NCBI GenBank assembly: GCA_025059715.1 | Contig: JANXCE010000011.1 | Location: forward strand, 1-60,426 | Reading direction: 5' to 3' | DNA: 60,426 bases | Source: Caldimicrobium sp. | GTDB taxonomy: Bacteria; Desulfobacterota; Thermodesulfobacteria; Thermodesulfobacteriales; Thermodesulfobacteriaceae | Part shown: positions 27,247 through 36,675 of the stretch, in pieces | Layout: the number at the start of each line of letters is the position of its first letter | How positions within the stretch are numbered: position 1 is the first letter of the stretch | Notes under the pieces: generated by a model | Told to the model about the DNA's origin: nothing | Database searches by the model: none | Seen by the model: the letters and a program-made list of their open reading frames with translations, nothing else | Translations under genes and position numbers: made by a program

Positions 27247-28578
27247 ATGGTAAGAAAAGCCTTAGAGCGTGATCTGCAGATTTTAAAGAATTTGTTGATT
27301 GACATGGCAAAGGCAGTTAACGATATGATAAGTGGGGCCATGCTTTCCTTTGAGAAATTAGATGCAAAGATGGCTGAGAGAATAATAAACTATGACGACC
27401 AAGTAGATTACTACGAACATATGGTTACCCTTACTGCCCTTGAAGTTATGGCGCTTCAACAACCTGTAGCCAAAGATCTGAGATTTATAGTAAGCACTGT
27501 AGACATTGCTCGCAATCTCGAGAGATTAGCAGATCAGGCGGTTAATATTGCAGAGAGAGTGCCCAATCTTATTGAGTATAAAGAGTCAATGGCAAGTTTC
27601 TGTAAAATTGACATACTCAATATGGCTAAGGAAGCCCTATTTATGCTTGAGGAGGCTATTAATGCCTTTCTTTCTGAAGATGTCCCTAAAGCCCAAAGAG
27701 TCATTCAGCACGATGATATCGTTGATCAATTTAAAAGGGATTATTTAGCGCAAATAAGGGAATGTATGAAAGGAGATCTCTCTTTTGTAGATGCAGGAAT
27801 TGAGTATATAATTATTGTGCAAAATTTAGAGAGAGTTGCGGATCACGCCTGTAATATAGCAGAAAGTGTCATCTTTACTGTTCAGGGTAAAATCCCTAAA
27901 CTTGAAAGGACTCCTTTAGTTAGAGAAATAATTGCCCGAGAACTTCCAGTTTTTAACTTGCTCCTTAGACATGCCCGCTTAGTAATTGAATGCTGTTCTA
28001 GGGTCCCGCTGGCCTTAGAAGCCTATTATAAAGGAGACACGGAGAGGTTTAAAGAAATTTCTCAGCATATTATAGATATTGAAAAGGAAGCAGACAAAGT
28101 GAAAACTAATATCAGGGGACATCTTCCTAAGGGAATGATACTACCAGTGGAAAAATTTGAACTCTTTCTCTACCTCAAAGAACAAGATGCTGTAGCTGAT
28201 GTGGCGGAAAAGATACTTAATTGGTTATCCTTTAAAAGGGTTCCCCTTACTACTAATCTATATCAAAAATTAGAAACCCTTTTAAATCAAAGTTTAGAAC
28301 CCCTCAGATATTTTGAGGAAATTATAGATTACTCCGCTGATTTCCTCATAAGCTGGGATGAAAATTCGAGAAATAGAGCTAAAGAGCTCATTAGAAAGGT
28401 GCGCTATCATGAATTTTTAACGGAAGAGATGGGGAATCAGTTAAAGAGGTTTCTCTTTGAATCTGTTTCGGATACCTTTGCCCTCTTTTATATCTTAAGA
28501 CTTATTGAGCTTATTTGTGAGGTCTCTCAGCATGCTGAAAATGCTGGAGATCTCATGAGGGCTATGATTGCTAAGTAG
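27247..28578 (+). CDS. PhoU domains fused to a DUF47/PhoU-like domain
   Basis: A 443-residue all-helical protein. Residues 1-220 form a typical PhoU: MISGAMLSFE, QVDYYEHMV, ALEVMALQQPVAKDLRFIV, DIARNLERLADQAVNIAE, then the second repeat with NLERVADHACNIAESVIF. Residues 235-443 look like a separate DUF47 (TIGR00153, PhoU-like) domain with IIDIEKEADKVKTNIRGHL and LKEQDAVADVAEKILNWL. PhoU controls the Pst phosphate transporter and PhoR; DUF47 proteins usually accompany PiT-type transporters. No pst, pho or pit gene is adjacent, so its partner is elsewhere. The ATG follows AGGAG at 8 bases. Confidence 0.85.
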   Translation: MVRKALERDLQILKNLLIDMAKAVNDMISGAMLSFEKLDAKMAERIINYDDQVDYYEHMVTLTALEVMALQQPVAKDLRFIVSTVDIARNLERLADQAVNIAERVPNLIEYKESMASFCKIDILNMAKEALFMLEEAINAFLSEDVPKAQRVIQHDDIVDQFKRDYLAQIRECMKGDLSFVDAGIEYIIIVQNLERVADHACNIAESVIFTVQGKIPKLERTPLVREIIARELPVFNLLLRHARLVIECCSRVPLALEAYYKGDTERFKEISQHIIDIEKEADKVKTNIRGHLPKGMILPVEKFELFLYLKEQDAVADVAEKILNWLSFKRVPLTTNLYQKLETLLNQSLEPLRYFEEIIDYSADFLISWDENSRNRAKELIRKVRYHEFLTEEMGNQLKRFLFESVSDTFALFYILRLIELICEVSQHAENAGDLMRAMIAK

Positions 28579-28584
28579 AATCAA

Positions 28585-29190
28585 TTAGCGTATAATCTTT
28601 CCGATTCTGGAAAGTCGTATTTTAGTATTCTCACTATCCCAGGAGAAATAGATTATAAGAGCCTTACCTTTTAGAGAGTGAAGGGGCACAAGCCCCCAAA
28701 ATCTACTGTCATAGCTTTGATCTCTATTGTCTCCAAGGACAAAGACATAGCCAGGAGGCACCCTGAGAGGGCCAAAGTTATCTCGGGTGCTTATTTCCTT
28801 AGGATAGATCTCCTGATCGGTAAATTGCACATAGGGCTCTTCAAGCAAAGTTCCGTTTATGTAGACCTTTTTGTTAATTATCTCTACCGTATCTCCAGGT
28901 AAAGCAATTACACGCTTTATAAAATCAAGTTTTTTATCAACAGGATAGGTAAATACTACTATTTCCTGTCTTTTGGGAAAATGCCAATTAAAAATAAAAT
29001 CGTCTTTAAAGGGATGTCTGAGTCCAAAGGCAATCTTGTTAACTAAGAGGTAATCCCCTATCAGTAAACTGGGGATCATCGAGCCAGAGGGGATTTTATA
29101 GGCTTGTAAGAAAAAAGTTCTAATAAAAAGGGCTAATATGAGAGCAATAACAATGCTCTTAATCCACTCTTTGAGCTTGGTTCTTTCCAT
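28585..29190 (-). CDS. lepB: Signal peptidase I
   Basis: A 201-residue inner-membrane serine protease that removes signal peptides. There is one N-terminal membrane segment (about 10-30). Nucleophile Ser37 lies in PSGSMIPSL and general base Lys92 in FIKRVIALPGD. Box E is VLGDNRDQSYDSRFWG. The GDYLLVNK segment is also present. This is the short single-anchor form. It lies 17 bases downstream of lepA, the same pairing as the E. coli lepA-lepB operon. Confidence 0.95.
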   Translation of the reverse strand: MERTKLKEWIKSIVIALILALFIRTFFLQAYKIPSGSMIPSLLIGDYLLVNKIAFGLRHPFKDDFIFNWHFPKRQEIVVFTYPVDKKLDFIKRVIALPGDTVEIINKKVYINGTLLEEPYVQFTDQEIYPKEISTRDNFGPLRVPPGYVFVLGDNRDQSYDSRFWGLVPLHSLKGKALIIYFSWDSENTKIRLSRIGKIIR

Positions 29191-29207
29191 GAATTAACTC
29201 CTTAAGC

Positions 29208-31016
29208 TTAAATCTTTAGGACCGCAAGAAAGGCCTCTTGTGGAATTTCAACTTGACCGATGGCCTTGAGTCTTTTTTTTCCTTCTTTTTGTTTTTCAAG
29301 GAGCTTTTTCTTCCGGGTTACATCACCACCATAACATTTGGCAAGCACATCCTTTCGCAGAGGTGGAATTCTCTCTCGGGCAATAACTTTACTTCCTATG
29401 GCAGCTTGAATAATGACCTCAAAAAGTTGCCTTGGAATAACCTCTTTTAATTTTAACGCAAGTTCTCTTCCCCTGTAATAGGCCTTCTCTTTATGCACAA
29501 TAAGAGAGAGGGCATCCACAGGTTGTTTATTTATAAGAATATCCATTTTAACCAAATCTGAAGGTCGATAGCCTATAAATTGATAGTCCAAGGAGGCGTA
29601 GCCTTTGGAATAACTTTTGAGTTTATCGTAAAAATCCATCACCACTTCACTAAAGGGAAGCTCATATACCAGTATAACCCTCTCGGGAGTAATGAACTTA
29701 AGCTCCTTTTGAAGACCTCTTTTTTCTTCGCAAAGATTGATAAGAGCTCCTAAATATTCCTTAGGAGTATAAATTTCCGCCTTGATGTAGGGTTCGTAGA
29801 CCTCTTCAATAGCTCCGGGATCTGGCCATTCCGCAGGATTTTCTATCTCTAATACCTTGTTGTTTCTCAATTTAACTCGATATTTTACCGAGGGAGCAGT
29901 TGTTATTAGATTAAGTTTAAATTCTCTCTCCAGCCTTTCCTGCACTATTTCCATGTGAAGAAGTCCTTGAAAACCACATCTAAAACCAAATCCGAGAGCA
30001 GAGGAAGTTTCCGGCTCATAGGAAAAAGCTGGATCATTGAGCCAGAGTTTTTCTATAGCCTCCTTAAGAGCAGGAAAATCATCACTTTCTACTGGAAAAA
30101 TCCCTGCAAAAACAACTGGTTTCAATTCCTTAAAGCCGGGAAGAGGCTCAACTTGAGCGGAGGCCTCAGTAATAGTATCTCCAATCTTTGCATCTCTTAC
30201 TTCCTTTATACCAGCAGCAATGAATCCTACTTCTCCTGCTACGAGAATATCAAGGGTGGTGGCCTCAGGAGAGAAAACTCCTACCTTAGTAACCTCAAAG
30301 GTTTTTCCCGTAGAGAGAAATTTAATCTTTTGTCCAGGATAAAGGGAACCATCTACTACTCGTAGTAAAACTACAACTCCTAAGTAGGAATCATACCAGG
30401 AGTCAAAGACAAGGGCTCTGAGAGGAGCCTCTCTTTTTCCCTTAGGAGGTGGAATTTTCTTTACTATAGCCTCAAGCACATCTTTAATTCCTATGCCCAA
30501 CTTGGCACTAACTAAAAGAGCCTCCTCTGCAGGCAATCCTATTATTTCCTGAATCTCTTGCTTGGTTTTCTCAACATCCGCCTGAGGTAAATCAATCTTA
30601 TTAATTATTGGTAGAATCTCTAAGTTGTTTTCTAAGGCTAAATAGACATTGGCAAGGGTTTGAGCTTCAACTCCCTGTGTGGCATCAACCACTAAAAGTG
30701 CTCCTTCACAGGCAGATAGTGCTCGTGAAACCTCATAGGTAAAATCCACATGCCCTGGAGTATCAATCAAATTTAATTGATAGACCTCGCCATTTTCTCT
30801 CTCATAATATAAGCGAACCGCTTGAGCCTTTATAGTAATGCCCCTTTCTCTCTCTAAATCTAAACGATCGAGATACTGTTCTCGCATTTCTCTTTGAGAG
30901 ACAGCTCCAGTGAATTCTAAAAGGCGATCTGCAAGCGTGGATTTACCGTGATCAATATGGGCAATGATACTAAAATTTCTAATTCTCTCCTGAGGAAGAA
31001 TTTTGGTCTCTTTCAT
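29208..31016 (-). CDS. lepA: Elongation factor 4 (LepA)
   Basis: This translational GTPase of 602 residues acts on the ribosome during initiation and stress. G1 is [10 protein letters not shown]3 is DTPGHVDF, G4 is NKIDLPQA. The unique LepA C-terminal domain is complete, with [24 protein letters not shown]-type residues (here AKCYGGDV near 569). Length is normal for LepA and too short for EF-G. It heads the lepA-lepB pair. It starts 53 bases from the end of the ABC exporter operon. Confidence 0.96.
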   Translation of the reverse strand: MKETKILPQERIRNFSIIAHIDHGKSTLADRLLEFTGAVSQREMREQYLDRLDLERERGITIKAQAVRLYYERENGEVYQLNLIDTPGHVDFTYEVSRALSACEGALLVVDATQGVEAQTLANVYLALENNLEILPIINKIDLPQADVEKTKQEIQEIIGLPAEEALLVSAKLGIGIKDVLEAIVKKIPPPKGKREAPLRALVFDSWYDSYLGVVVLLRVVDGSLYPGQKIKFLSTGKTFEVTKVGVFSPEATTLDILVAGEVGFIAAGIKEVRDAKIGDTITEASAQVEPLPGFKELKPVVFAGIFPVESDDFPALKEAIEKLWLNDPAFSYEPETSSALGFGFRCGFQGLLHMEIVQERLEREFKLNLITTAPSVKYRVKLRNNKVLEIENPAEWPDPGAIEEVYEPYIKAEIYTPKEYLGALINLCEEKRGLQKELKFITPERVILVYELPFSEVVMDFYDKLKSYSKGYASLDYQFIGYRPSDLVKMDILINKQPVDALSLIVHKEKAYYRGRELALKLKEVIPRQLFEVIIQAAIGSKVIARERIPPLRKDVLAKCYGGDVTRKKKLLEKQKEGKKRLKAIGQVEIPQEAFLAVLKI

Positions 31017-31069
31017 AGCTGTCTTAAAAAAATAACAAATCTCTTTAAAAAGGCAAGGGAATTCCTAAA

Positions 31070-31870
31070 CTACTCCCCTATTTTGATAAGTTTTCCCTCT
31101 CGTTTAGCAATTTTGAAGGTTAATATTAAAAGTAGCGAACTCCCGATCAGATATAAAAAGGTATAAAGGTATCCCTTTAGAAGATAGGAGCTGTTAAGTT
31201 TCCCCTGCAAAAGGAGATGCCGAAAACTTTCAAAGATATAAGAGGTGGGGACAAAGGTAGCTATTTCTTGAAAAGGGGAAGGTAAGGCGGAGACTGGGTA
31301 GAAAACTGCAGAAAAGGGTAAAAAAAGCAAAGCTAAAGCCCAGGCAAGTATCTCTGCCTCTTGTCCAAAATAAAGTATAAAGGCCATAGTAAGAAGTCCT
31401 ATGGACCAGGCAAAGAGTATAAGGGCAAAGGTCAGATAAAAAACATAAATGCCCTGAGAAAGAAAATTAAAACTAAATATAAACATAGAAAGAATACTCA
31501 TGATTAATGATGCAATTAAAGCCTTAAAAAGGCTATACAAGATTAGTCCAAGAATATATTCTAAAATATTTAAGGGTGAGATAAAAAGATGAAGGAGATT
31601 TCTTGCCCATATGTCCTCTAAAAAACCTACCGCCAGTCCCTGTTGAGCTCTAATTAAAATGTTCCACATTATAAGTGCACCTAAAAATAGTGAGGTGAAA
31701 TTTAGTGAACTCAAGAGGTCTCTCTGAAGATAGAGCGTTATGAAACCCCAAAGCATAAGATCCACTGTAGGCCAGTAGAGCAGATCAAGCCATCGACTAA
31801 AACTGTGTCTTAACAAATAAAGGTGCCTCAAGAGAATTCCCCAGATTCTCTCAAAACTAAGAAAAATCAC
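31070..31870 (-). CDS. ABC-2 type transporter permease
   Basis: A 266-residue membrane protein with about six hydrophobic segments. The conserved tail region FLPFSAVFYPVSALP (near 201-215) and FVPTSYIFESFRHLL are typical of ABC-2 permeases such as DrrB/NodJ. Its start overlaps the upstream ATPase gene by 14 bases, so the two form one exporter. The substrate is unknown; family members export drugs, polysaccharides or lipids. Function beyond export is inferred only from the fold. Confidence 0.85.
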   Translation of the reverse strand: MIFLSFERIWGILLRHLYLLRHSFSRWLDLLYWPTVDLMLWGFITLYLQRDLLSSLNFTSLFLGALIMWNILIRAQQGLAVGFLEDIWARNLLHLFISPLNILEYILGLILYSLFKALIASLIMSILSMFIFSFNFLSQGIYVFYLTFALILFAWSIGLLTMAFILYFGQEAEILAWALALLFLPFSAVFYPVSALPSPFQEIATFVPTSYIFESFRHLLLQGKLNSSYLLKGYLYTFLYLIGSSLLLILTFKIAKREGKLIKIGE

Positions 31871-32588
31871 TTTTAAACACCCTAAAGTAAAGTTCTTCTA
31901 AGGACTCTACATTGAAGAGATTAAACACTTCCACCAAAGGCCCATATCCCAGAACTTCACCTCTGTCCAGGAGGAGGACTTTATTTATCACTTGCTCAAG
32001 TGCACTTAGTTGATGAGAGGTTAGCAATATCGCAAGCCCCTCTCTTTCCGCCCAATCCTTTAAAAGATTTCTCACATGAAGGATATATTCTGGATCTAAT
32101 CCCGCGGTAGGTTCGTCAAGGAGGAGGAGCTTGGGCTGAGATAGTGTAGCTCTGATTAGGTTCAACCTCATCATTTCTCCTGAGGAAAGCGCCCTGGTTA
32201 AAGTTTTTTTCTTCTCATGTAGTTTGAAGAGGTGAAGTAATTCTTCAATCCTTTTATTTTCCTCTTTCACTCCATAGAGTTTAGAAAAAACCTTCAGATT
32301 TTCCTCTACAGTAAGAGAATAGGGGAGACTCACATAATGGGAGGCAAATCCCACTTTTTTTAATATTTCACTCCTATTTTTTTTAAATTCCCTTCCAAAG
32401 TAGTAAATTTTTCCCTTTGTGGGAGAGATTACTCCTACAAGGATATAGAGTAAGGTGCTTTTTCCTGCTCCATTTGGTCCAATAATACCAAGTATGTCTG
32501 AGGGACTGACTTCAAAGGATATATCCCTTAAAATTTCTTTACCGTTAAAGGTTTTCCAGAGATTTTCCACCTTTAGAAGATATTTCAT
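31857..32588 (-). CDS. ABC transporter ATP-binding protein (CcmA/DrrA type)
   Basis: An ABC ATPase of 243 residues. Walker A is GPNGAGKST (near 38-46), the signature is ALSSGEMMRLNL instead of LSGGQ, Walker B is LLLLDEPTAGLDPE, and the switch histidine lies in LLTSHQL. It pairs with the overlapping ABC-2 permease. A short inverted repeat (GCCCC at 32596-32600, GGGGC at 32610-32614) lies just upstream of the ATG and includes the only G-rich element that could bind the ribosome, so initiation may be influenced by structure. Confidence 0.92.
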   Translation of the reverse strand: MKYLLKVENLWKTFNGKEILRDISFEVSPSDILGIIGPNGAGKSTLLYILVGVISPTKGKIYYFGREFKKNRSEILKKVGFASHYVSLPYSLTVEENLKVFSKLYGVKEENKRIEELLHLFKLHEKKKTLTRALSSGEMMRLNLIRATLSQPKLLLLDEPTAGLDPEYILHVRNLLKDWAEREGLAILLTSHQLSALEQVINKVLLLDRGEVLGYGPLVEVFNLFNVESLEELYFRVFKSDFS

Positions 32589-32642
32589 GAAATTAGCCCC
32601 AAAGATTAAGGGGCCTGTAAAAGGAGTTGATTAAGGGATTTT

Positions 32643-32855
32643 CTAAGAAATTTTGGCTCTTTCTAAACGAGCTAAGGCCTCCTCTAAACTCATGATTCCC
32701 TTAGCCACTGCATAAGCCACATAGGAATAAACTGTAGGATCGTATCCCTCAGGTCTTGGGAAAAGCCCCTTTTTACGAAGCTTAGCCAAGCGCTCTCTTC
32801 TTCGGCGCCTTCTTTCAATCTCCCTTTTTCGCTCTATTTTCTTATGTCGCGCCAT
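32643..32855 (-). CDS. Small highly basic protein (DUF6800-like)
   Basis: A 70-residue protein starting MARHKKIERKREIE. The first 32 residues are almost all Arg, Lys and Glu and should form a charged helix. A short C-terminal domain (YDPTVYSYVAYAVAKGIMSLEEALARLE) follows. I chose the ATG at 32855 because GGGAGGA lies 5 bases upstream; a longer reading starting 8 codons earlier would absorb that site. The ERKREIERRRRRRERL pattern resembles the DUF6800 group, but I am not sure. The charge suggests nucleic-acid or ribosome binding. Confidence 0.7.
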   Translation of the reverse strand: MARHKKIERKREIERRRRRRERLAKLRKKGLFPRPEGYDPTVYSYVAYAVAKGIMSLEEALARLERAKIS

Positions 32856-32934
32856 CGGTATCCTCCCAGATTTTTTCATAATATTAAAGACATTTTACTT
32901 GCTGTCAAGGTCTCAACTTAAAATTGGGTCAATT

Positions 32935-34080
32935 TTATTTGAAGACTATCTCTAAGAGGTCCCTGTGAAGTATGGCCTTTTCAATTTCCCTTTTGGCAAG
33001 ACTTTTGGGCAGATAGAAGTGTCTCTTAAAGTTTTTAATCTTAATGATGAGGTCCTCCTCTCGGTGATATATCTCAGGCTCCGCTTGAGGAAGATCTTTG
33101 ACATAGATCTTGAGGGAAAACCTGCCATTTACTTCCCCAATCTCAAAGGGTTTATCCCAATATAACACTTCATCAGGTGCTCTATGGTGATATAAAAGTC
33201 TACCTAAATGAGCTAATTTCTCTAAGCCAAGAACCTCTTCTTTCCAGTGGGGGACAAGAAAAATGGGAGTGGGTTCAAAGGCTTCTTTTATTCTCTCTAA
33301 ATACTTTGACTGAAGAGGGAAAAGAGGATCCCCTTCCTCAACCACTCTATTGACAAAGATAGCATCGATATTAAAACCAAAGAGATGTAGGTAGGTAAAA
33401 GCCTTTTCAGTCTCCTTCAAAACCATTTTCTCCGGATTAGTAACTAAGCGAATACTGGTTATAGCTGGATCTTGAAGAGTATAATAAAGAGTATAAACCT
33501 CTTTAAAAAGCTCTTCTAAGGCATCATAAGTCTCTTCTTCGGGAAGAGGCATATCGGTAATCATTTTTGCCGCTGGTCTTACATATTTCATAACTTTTCG
33601 CTGTAAGGGTAAGATCTTTGTTACCCACCAACTTGCGGCATCAGGCAAACTGAGAAATCTCAGAGTTTCCCCAGTGGGAGCAGAATCTACTACAATTACG
33701 TCATAATTTTTTTCTTTAAAATGTTTGTTAATCCACAGAAAGCAACAAACCTCCTCCATGCCAGGAAGGATAGCTAACTCCTCAGCAAGAAAATTATCCA
33801 CTCCTTGCCAGCGTAAAAGATCCCTCAGATAGGTCTTTAGCTTTCCCCAAAACTTTTCCACTGAAAAGTAAACATCTACCTCTTGAGCAAAGAGATTATC
33901 TCTTATTTCTTTAGGTTCCGCTCCCACTTCTAACTCTAAGACATCGGAGAGGGAGTGAGCGGGGTCAACGGAGATTACTAAAACCCGTCTACCCAGTTCA
34001 GCTAAGTGAACCGCCGTAGCTGCGGAAAGAGTAGTCTTTCCTACTCCACCCTTACCAGTAAAGAGTATTATTCTGGGCAT
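32935..34080 (-). CDS. ArsA/Get3-family ATPase with C-terminal HSP20-like domain
   Basis: A 381-residue, single-half ArsA ATPase. The deviant Walker A is FTGKGGVGKTT (7-17), followed by VDPAHSLSDVL, the switch DSAPTGETLRFLSLP and the LVTNPEKMVLKET A-loop region. Residues about 300-381 form a small beta-rich tail that fits the ArsA_HSP20 domain, including a KIYVKDLPQAEPEIY-type segment. There are no arsR, arsB or arsC genes nearby and the arsenite-binding cysteines of true ArsA are not evident. A protein-targeting or chaperone-like role is therefore more likely. A 70-residue helical gene precedes it by 36 bases. Confidence 0.88.
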   Translation of the reverse strand: MPRIILFTGKGGVGKTTLSAATAVHLAELGRRVLVISVDPAHSLSDVLELEVGAEPKEIRDNLFAQEVDVYFSVEKFWGKLKTYLRDLLRWQGVDNFLAEELAILPGMEEVCCFLWINKHFKEKNYDVIVVDSAPTGETLRFLSLPDAASWWVTKILPLQRKVMKYVRPAAKMITDMPLPEEETYDALEELFKEVYTLYYTLQDPAITSIRLVTNPEKMVLKETEKAFTYLHLFGFNIDAIFVNRVVEEGDPLFPLQSKYLERIKEAFEPTPIFLVPHWKEEVLGLEKLAHLGRLLYHHRAPDEVLYWDKPFEIGEVNGRFSLKIYVKDLPQAEPEIYHREEDLIIKIKNFKRHFYLPKSLAKREIEKAILHRDLLEIVFK

Positions 34081-34116
34081 AAAATTTACTCTACTTTCTG
34101 CCTAAGAGCTTTCTAC

Positions 34117-34329
34117 TTAAGAGCGTTCAACTTGGATTTTCTTAACCTCTTGCTTTTCCTCCTTTTCTAACTCTTCAATGCGTTTCTCTAAGGCTGTTTT
34201 CATAGCTAAAAGGACTTCCTTGCGAGCATTTCTAAGGTGCTTTCTGCTCTCCTCAGGAATGAAGGAAAAGAGATCCTCAAAAAAGGCATCCCAAGCCTTT
34301 GCCAAATGGTCCACCCATTTAGGCTTCAT
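34117..34329 (-). CDS. Small helical protein linked to the ArsA ATPase
   Basis: A 70-residue protein preceded by AAGGAGGTGA 7 bases before the ATG, one of the strongest ribosome-binding sites in the window. It is predicted to be all helical: an amphipathic WVDHLAKAWDAFFEDLFSFIP segment, then a long charged helix (EVLLAMKTALEKRIEELEKEEKQEVKKI). There are no cysteines and no signal peptide. I do not recognise a family. Its position immediately upstream of the ArsA gene suggests a partner or adaptor of that ATPase. Confidence 0.75.
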   Translation of the reverse strand: MKPKWVDHLAKAWDAFFEDLFSFIPEESRKHLRNARKEVLLAMKTALEKRIEELEKEEKQEVKKIQVERS

Positions 34330-34474
34330 TTATAATTCACCTCCTTACAAGGGTATTTATTTATAAATTAAGCCTAAATTTTAACATATACAACCCGGAT
34401 ATTCTTAAAATATAGCTACTCCCCTCTCTCCATAAGTTCAAAGTCTTTTTAGCATCTCACTAATCCCTTCTTCC

Positions 34475-35030
34475 ATCAAAGACTCAAAAATACTGCAAAG
34501 ATTTGAAGCAATCAAAGATGCATCCCAGAAAAAAGAAGTCGCCTTTAGACTATAGGTCATCGAATTTCACAACTCTTTTGGCACCAAAGCCACAGATTGA
34601 CCAAAGAGGAAATGCACAAAGAGGTGGCCACAGGGGGTAATAGAATTTATCCTGAGTTACAGGAGAGAACATCCTCGCATAGGCAAGGAAAAACTTTAGC
34701 CTTTGGTGGATAGATTTTGTAGGGAGAGGGAAATAGCTTTGGTAGCAGTATCTACGATTGGAAGGATTATAAAGTATTTGAAAGAGATAAAGTATTTGAA
34801 AGAGAGGGGGTAAGTTTGAGGAGAGGAAGTGAAGAAGCTTTAGTTTTTAAGGCTGACGGGAAGGTTTATTTAGAGGGAGAAGAAGAGGCAAATGATGTGG
34901 CTATTAGATTTGGATTTGCCTTTGAAATGCAGTCATTTATCGAGTAGCATTGGGAGGGACTTTTGGAAAAAAGTTTAAGGCTGTAGCTCCTTTTGAGATA
35001 AGGGGCGCGCAGATTGAGCTTGGGACTCAT
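34475..35030 (+). pseudogene. Decayed DDE transposase, N-terminal and middle part
   Basis: Reading the plus strand gives LQRFEAIKDASQKKEVAFRL, a stop, then VIEFHNSFGTKATD; the intact form of the first stretch is at the window edge. A helix-turn-helix-like VAVSTIGRIIKYLKE is at about 34,750. Near 34,900-35,030 comes a block shared with 36,280-36,390 that runs up to the second catalytic Asp region (NDVAIRFGFAF through GAQIELG, against VQTDNGSEF-type consensus). Stops and a 20-base duplication (AAAGTATTTGAAAGAGA) show decay. It ends just before the second Rpn gene's conserved flank. Confidence 0.65.
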
Positions 35031-35074
35031 ACATAACTCTTGCCTTCTCAACAGATTCCCCTTATACTTCCTCT

Positions 35075-36094
35075 ATGGCTGAACTTAAGGCCTATGATCT
35101 CTATGCCAAGGCAATCCTTAAAGACCCTGAAAATCTTAAGGCCTTCCTTCAAGAGTTTCTCCCAAAGGACCTCCTTCCCCACTTAGACCTCTCTCAGCTC
35201 TCTCTGGTCCCTGAAGAACAAATCTCCCTCCCCAAAGAAAAACGCTTCCTTCCTGACCTCATCGCCCAAGTCCCCCTCCTCGGAAAACCTCTTCACCTCT
35301 ACATCCTCCTCGAACACAAATCCTATCAAGATCTCTCAGCTTACGCTCAAATCTTAAATTACATCTCCGCTCTCTTCGAAAAAGCCCTCAAAGAAGGCTC
35401 AAAACCTATTCCCGTGCTTCCCTTCATCTTCTATCACGGAGAAAGGCCTTGGCTCTATCCCGTTGAGTTTGTGGAACTCTTTGAAATACCTCCTGAAATT
35501 AAGTCTTACTTTCTAAACTACAGGGTGTTACTGCTTGACTTGGTAAGCCTTAACCGAGAGGACCTTTTGAAAGGGATTGAGCTTTATAGTGTGGTGTATG
35601 CATATCTTTATTTGCTTAGAAATCTTGATAGACCACTTGAAGAGTTGTTGAGGGGGATAGTGAGGTTTGTAGAGGTGGTGGGGAAGTTAGGGGAGCGGGA
35701 GCGGTGGTATCTGGAGTGGTTTTTGTTGATAATTTCAAAGGAGAAGGGGCTTGACGAGGAGCAGGTGTTGATTAAATTAAGAGAAGTGGGGGGTGAGAGA
35801 GTGGAGTTTGAGTTGAAGACCTATTCAGAGAGGAAATATGAGTTGGGTTTTCAGCAGGGAATACAACAGGGAAGGCTTGAGGGGAGACTTGAAGGAAGGT
35901 TTGAGGGGCTATTAGAAGATGCTCAGGAGATGGTGCTTGAGGTGGTGGAGGTAAAGCTTGGGGAAGTGCCAAAAGGTATTGAGGAACAGATCAAGGCAGA
36001 AACTGACCGAGAGAAACTGAAAAAGCTTCACCGGGAGCTCATCCTTGCTTCAAATCCCTTGGAAATAATCCAACAATTTGGCTATTCAACTTAA
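35075..36094 (+). CDS. Rpn-family PD-(D/E)XK nuclease / transposase_31-like protein, copy 2
   Basis: A 339-residue protein that differs from the copy at 18,417 at about a dozen positions plus the repeat tract. Catalytic Asp61, Glu80 and Lys82 are kept. The repeat region reads FQQGIQQGRLEGRLEGRFEG, so it has fewer QQG units and more LEG units than copy 1. The two copies share about 45 bases upstream (CTCTTG-CTTCTCAACAGATT to the ATG) and diverge at the codons after QQFGY, which defines a unit of about 1.06 kb. The same C-rich to G-rich switch occurs in mid-gene. It lies between two parts of a decayed DDE transposase. Confidence 0.88.
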   Translation: MAELKAYDLYAKAILKDPENLKAFLQEFLPKDLLPHLDLSQLSLVPEEQISLPKEKRFLPDLIAQVPLLGKPLHLYILLEHKSYQDLSAYAQILNYISALFEKALKEGSKPIPVLPFIFYHGERPWLYPVEFVELFEIPPEIKSYFLNYRVLLLDLVSLNREDLLKGIELYSVVYAYLYLLRNLDRPLEELLRGIVRFVEVVGKLGERERWYLEWFLLIISKEKGLDEEQVLIKLREVGGERVEFELKTYSERKYELGFQQGIQQGRLEGRLEGRFEGLLEDAQEMVLEVVEVKLGEVPKGIEEQIKAETDREKLKKLHRELILASNPLEIIQQFGYST

Positions 36095-36119
36095 TAGGGA
36101 ATTTGAGCAATTTGTTCAA

Positions 36120-36590
36120 AAAAGGGGAGCGATCCAGAGAGATGAAGCGGTATAGAGATGGTAAGGAGGGGATTACAGCCTGGGGAGGTGATGCAGATGG
36201 ATGCAATTGTGTATTTTTGGGTGGGATTAGGAGGTATGTTTTGGTAGTGAAGGATGTGGCAAGTAGATATAGATACGCGTAGGAAGATTAGTTATTTATC
36301 GAGTAGGAGTGAAAGGGACTTTTGGAGTAAGTTTATGGCGGTAGCTTCTTTTTGAAATAAGGGGCGTGTAGACTGATAATGGAAGTGAGTTTTTAGGGGG
36401 ATTTGCGAAGGAGCTTGAGAAGGAGGGAGTTGGGTTTGGAAGAAGGTTTAACAGGATGTTTGATGACGAGTTTACTGAGTAAAGGGAGCTCATGAGGAAC
36501 TTGATATGGTATCATGTATAGAGGTTACATAGTGGCCCTGGGAATTTATTGCCTTTGGAGTGGATTTTCTATATAATTAACGAGAATTCC
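36120..36590 (+). pseudogene. Decayed DDE integrase-core transposase, catalytic part
   Basis: With frame changes the plus strand encodes VMQMDA with the first catalytic Asp (about 36,187-36,205), GIRRYVLVVKDVASRYRYA (about 36,220-36,280), GGFAKELEKEGV (about 36,397-36,432), FNRMFDDEFTE (about 36,448-36,480), then NLIWYHV and a HSGPGNLLPLEW tail. This block order is that of IS481-like/rve transposases. Multiple stops and frameshifts prevent expression. The middle part also occurs upstream of the Rpn gene, so at least two element copies, or a rearranged one, flank the nuclease. Confidence 0.7.
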
Positions 36591-36675
36591 CCAAAGTTTA
36601 AAATCCTATAGACTCTTATGTCTCTCTTGATGAGAACTTCAAGATTAATTAATATAATAACATCACTTATATAGG

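Noticed and set aside
32596-32614. Hairpin upstream of the ABC ATPase considered as terminator of the small basic gene
   Set aside because: No T tract follows on the minus strand; at most it affects translation of the ATPase.
32935-34080. Arsenical resistance operon
   Set aside because: Only an ArsA-fold ATPase is present; no arsR, arsB, arsC or arsD nearby.
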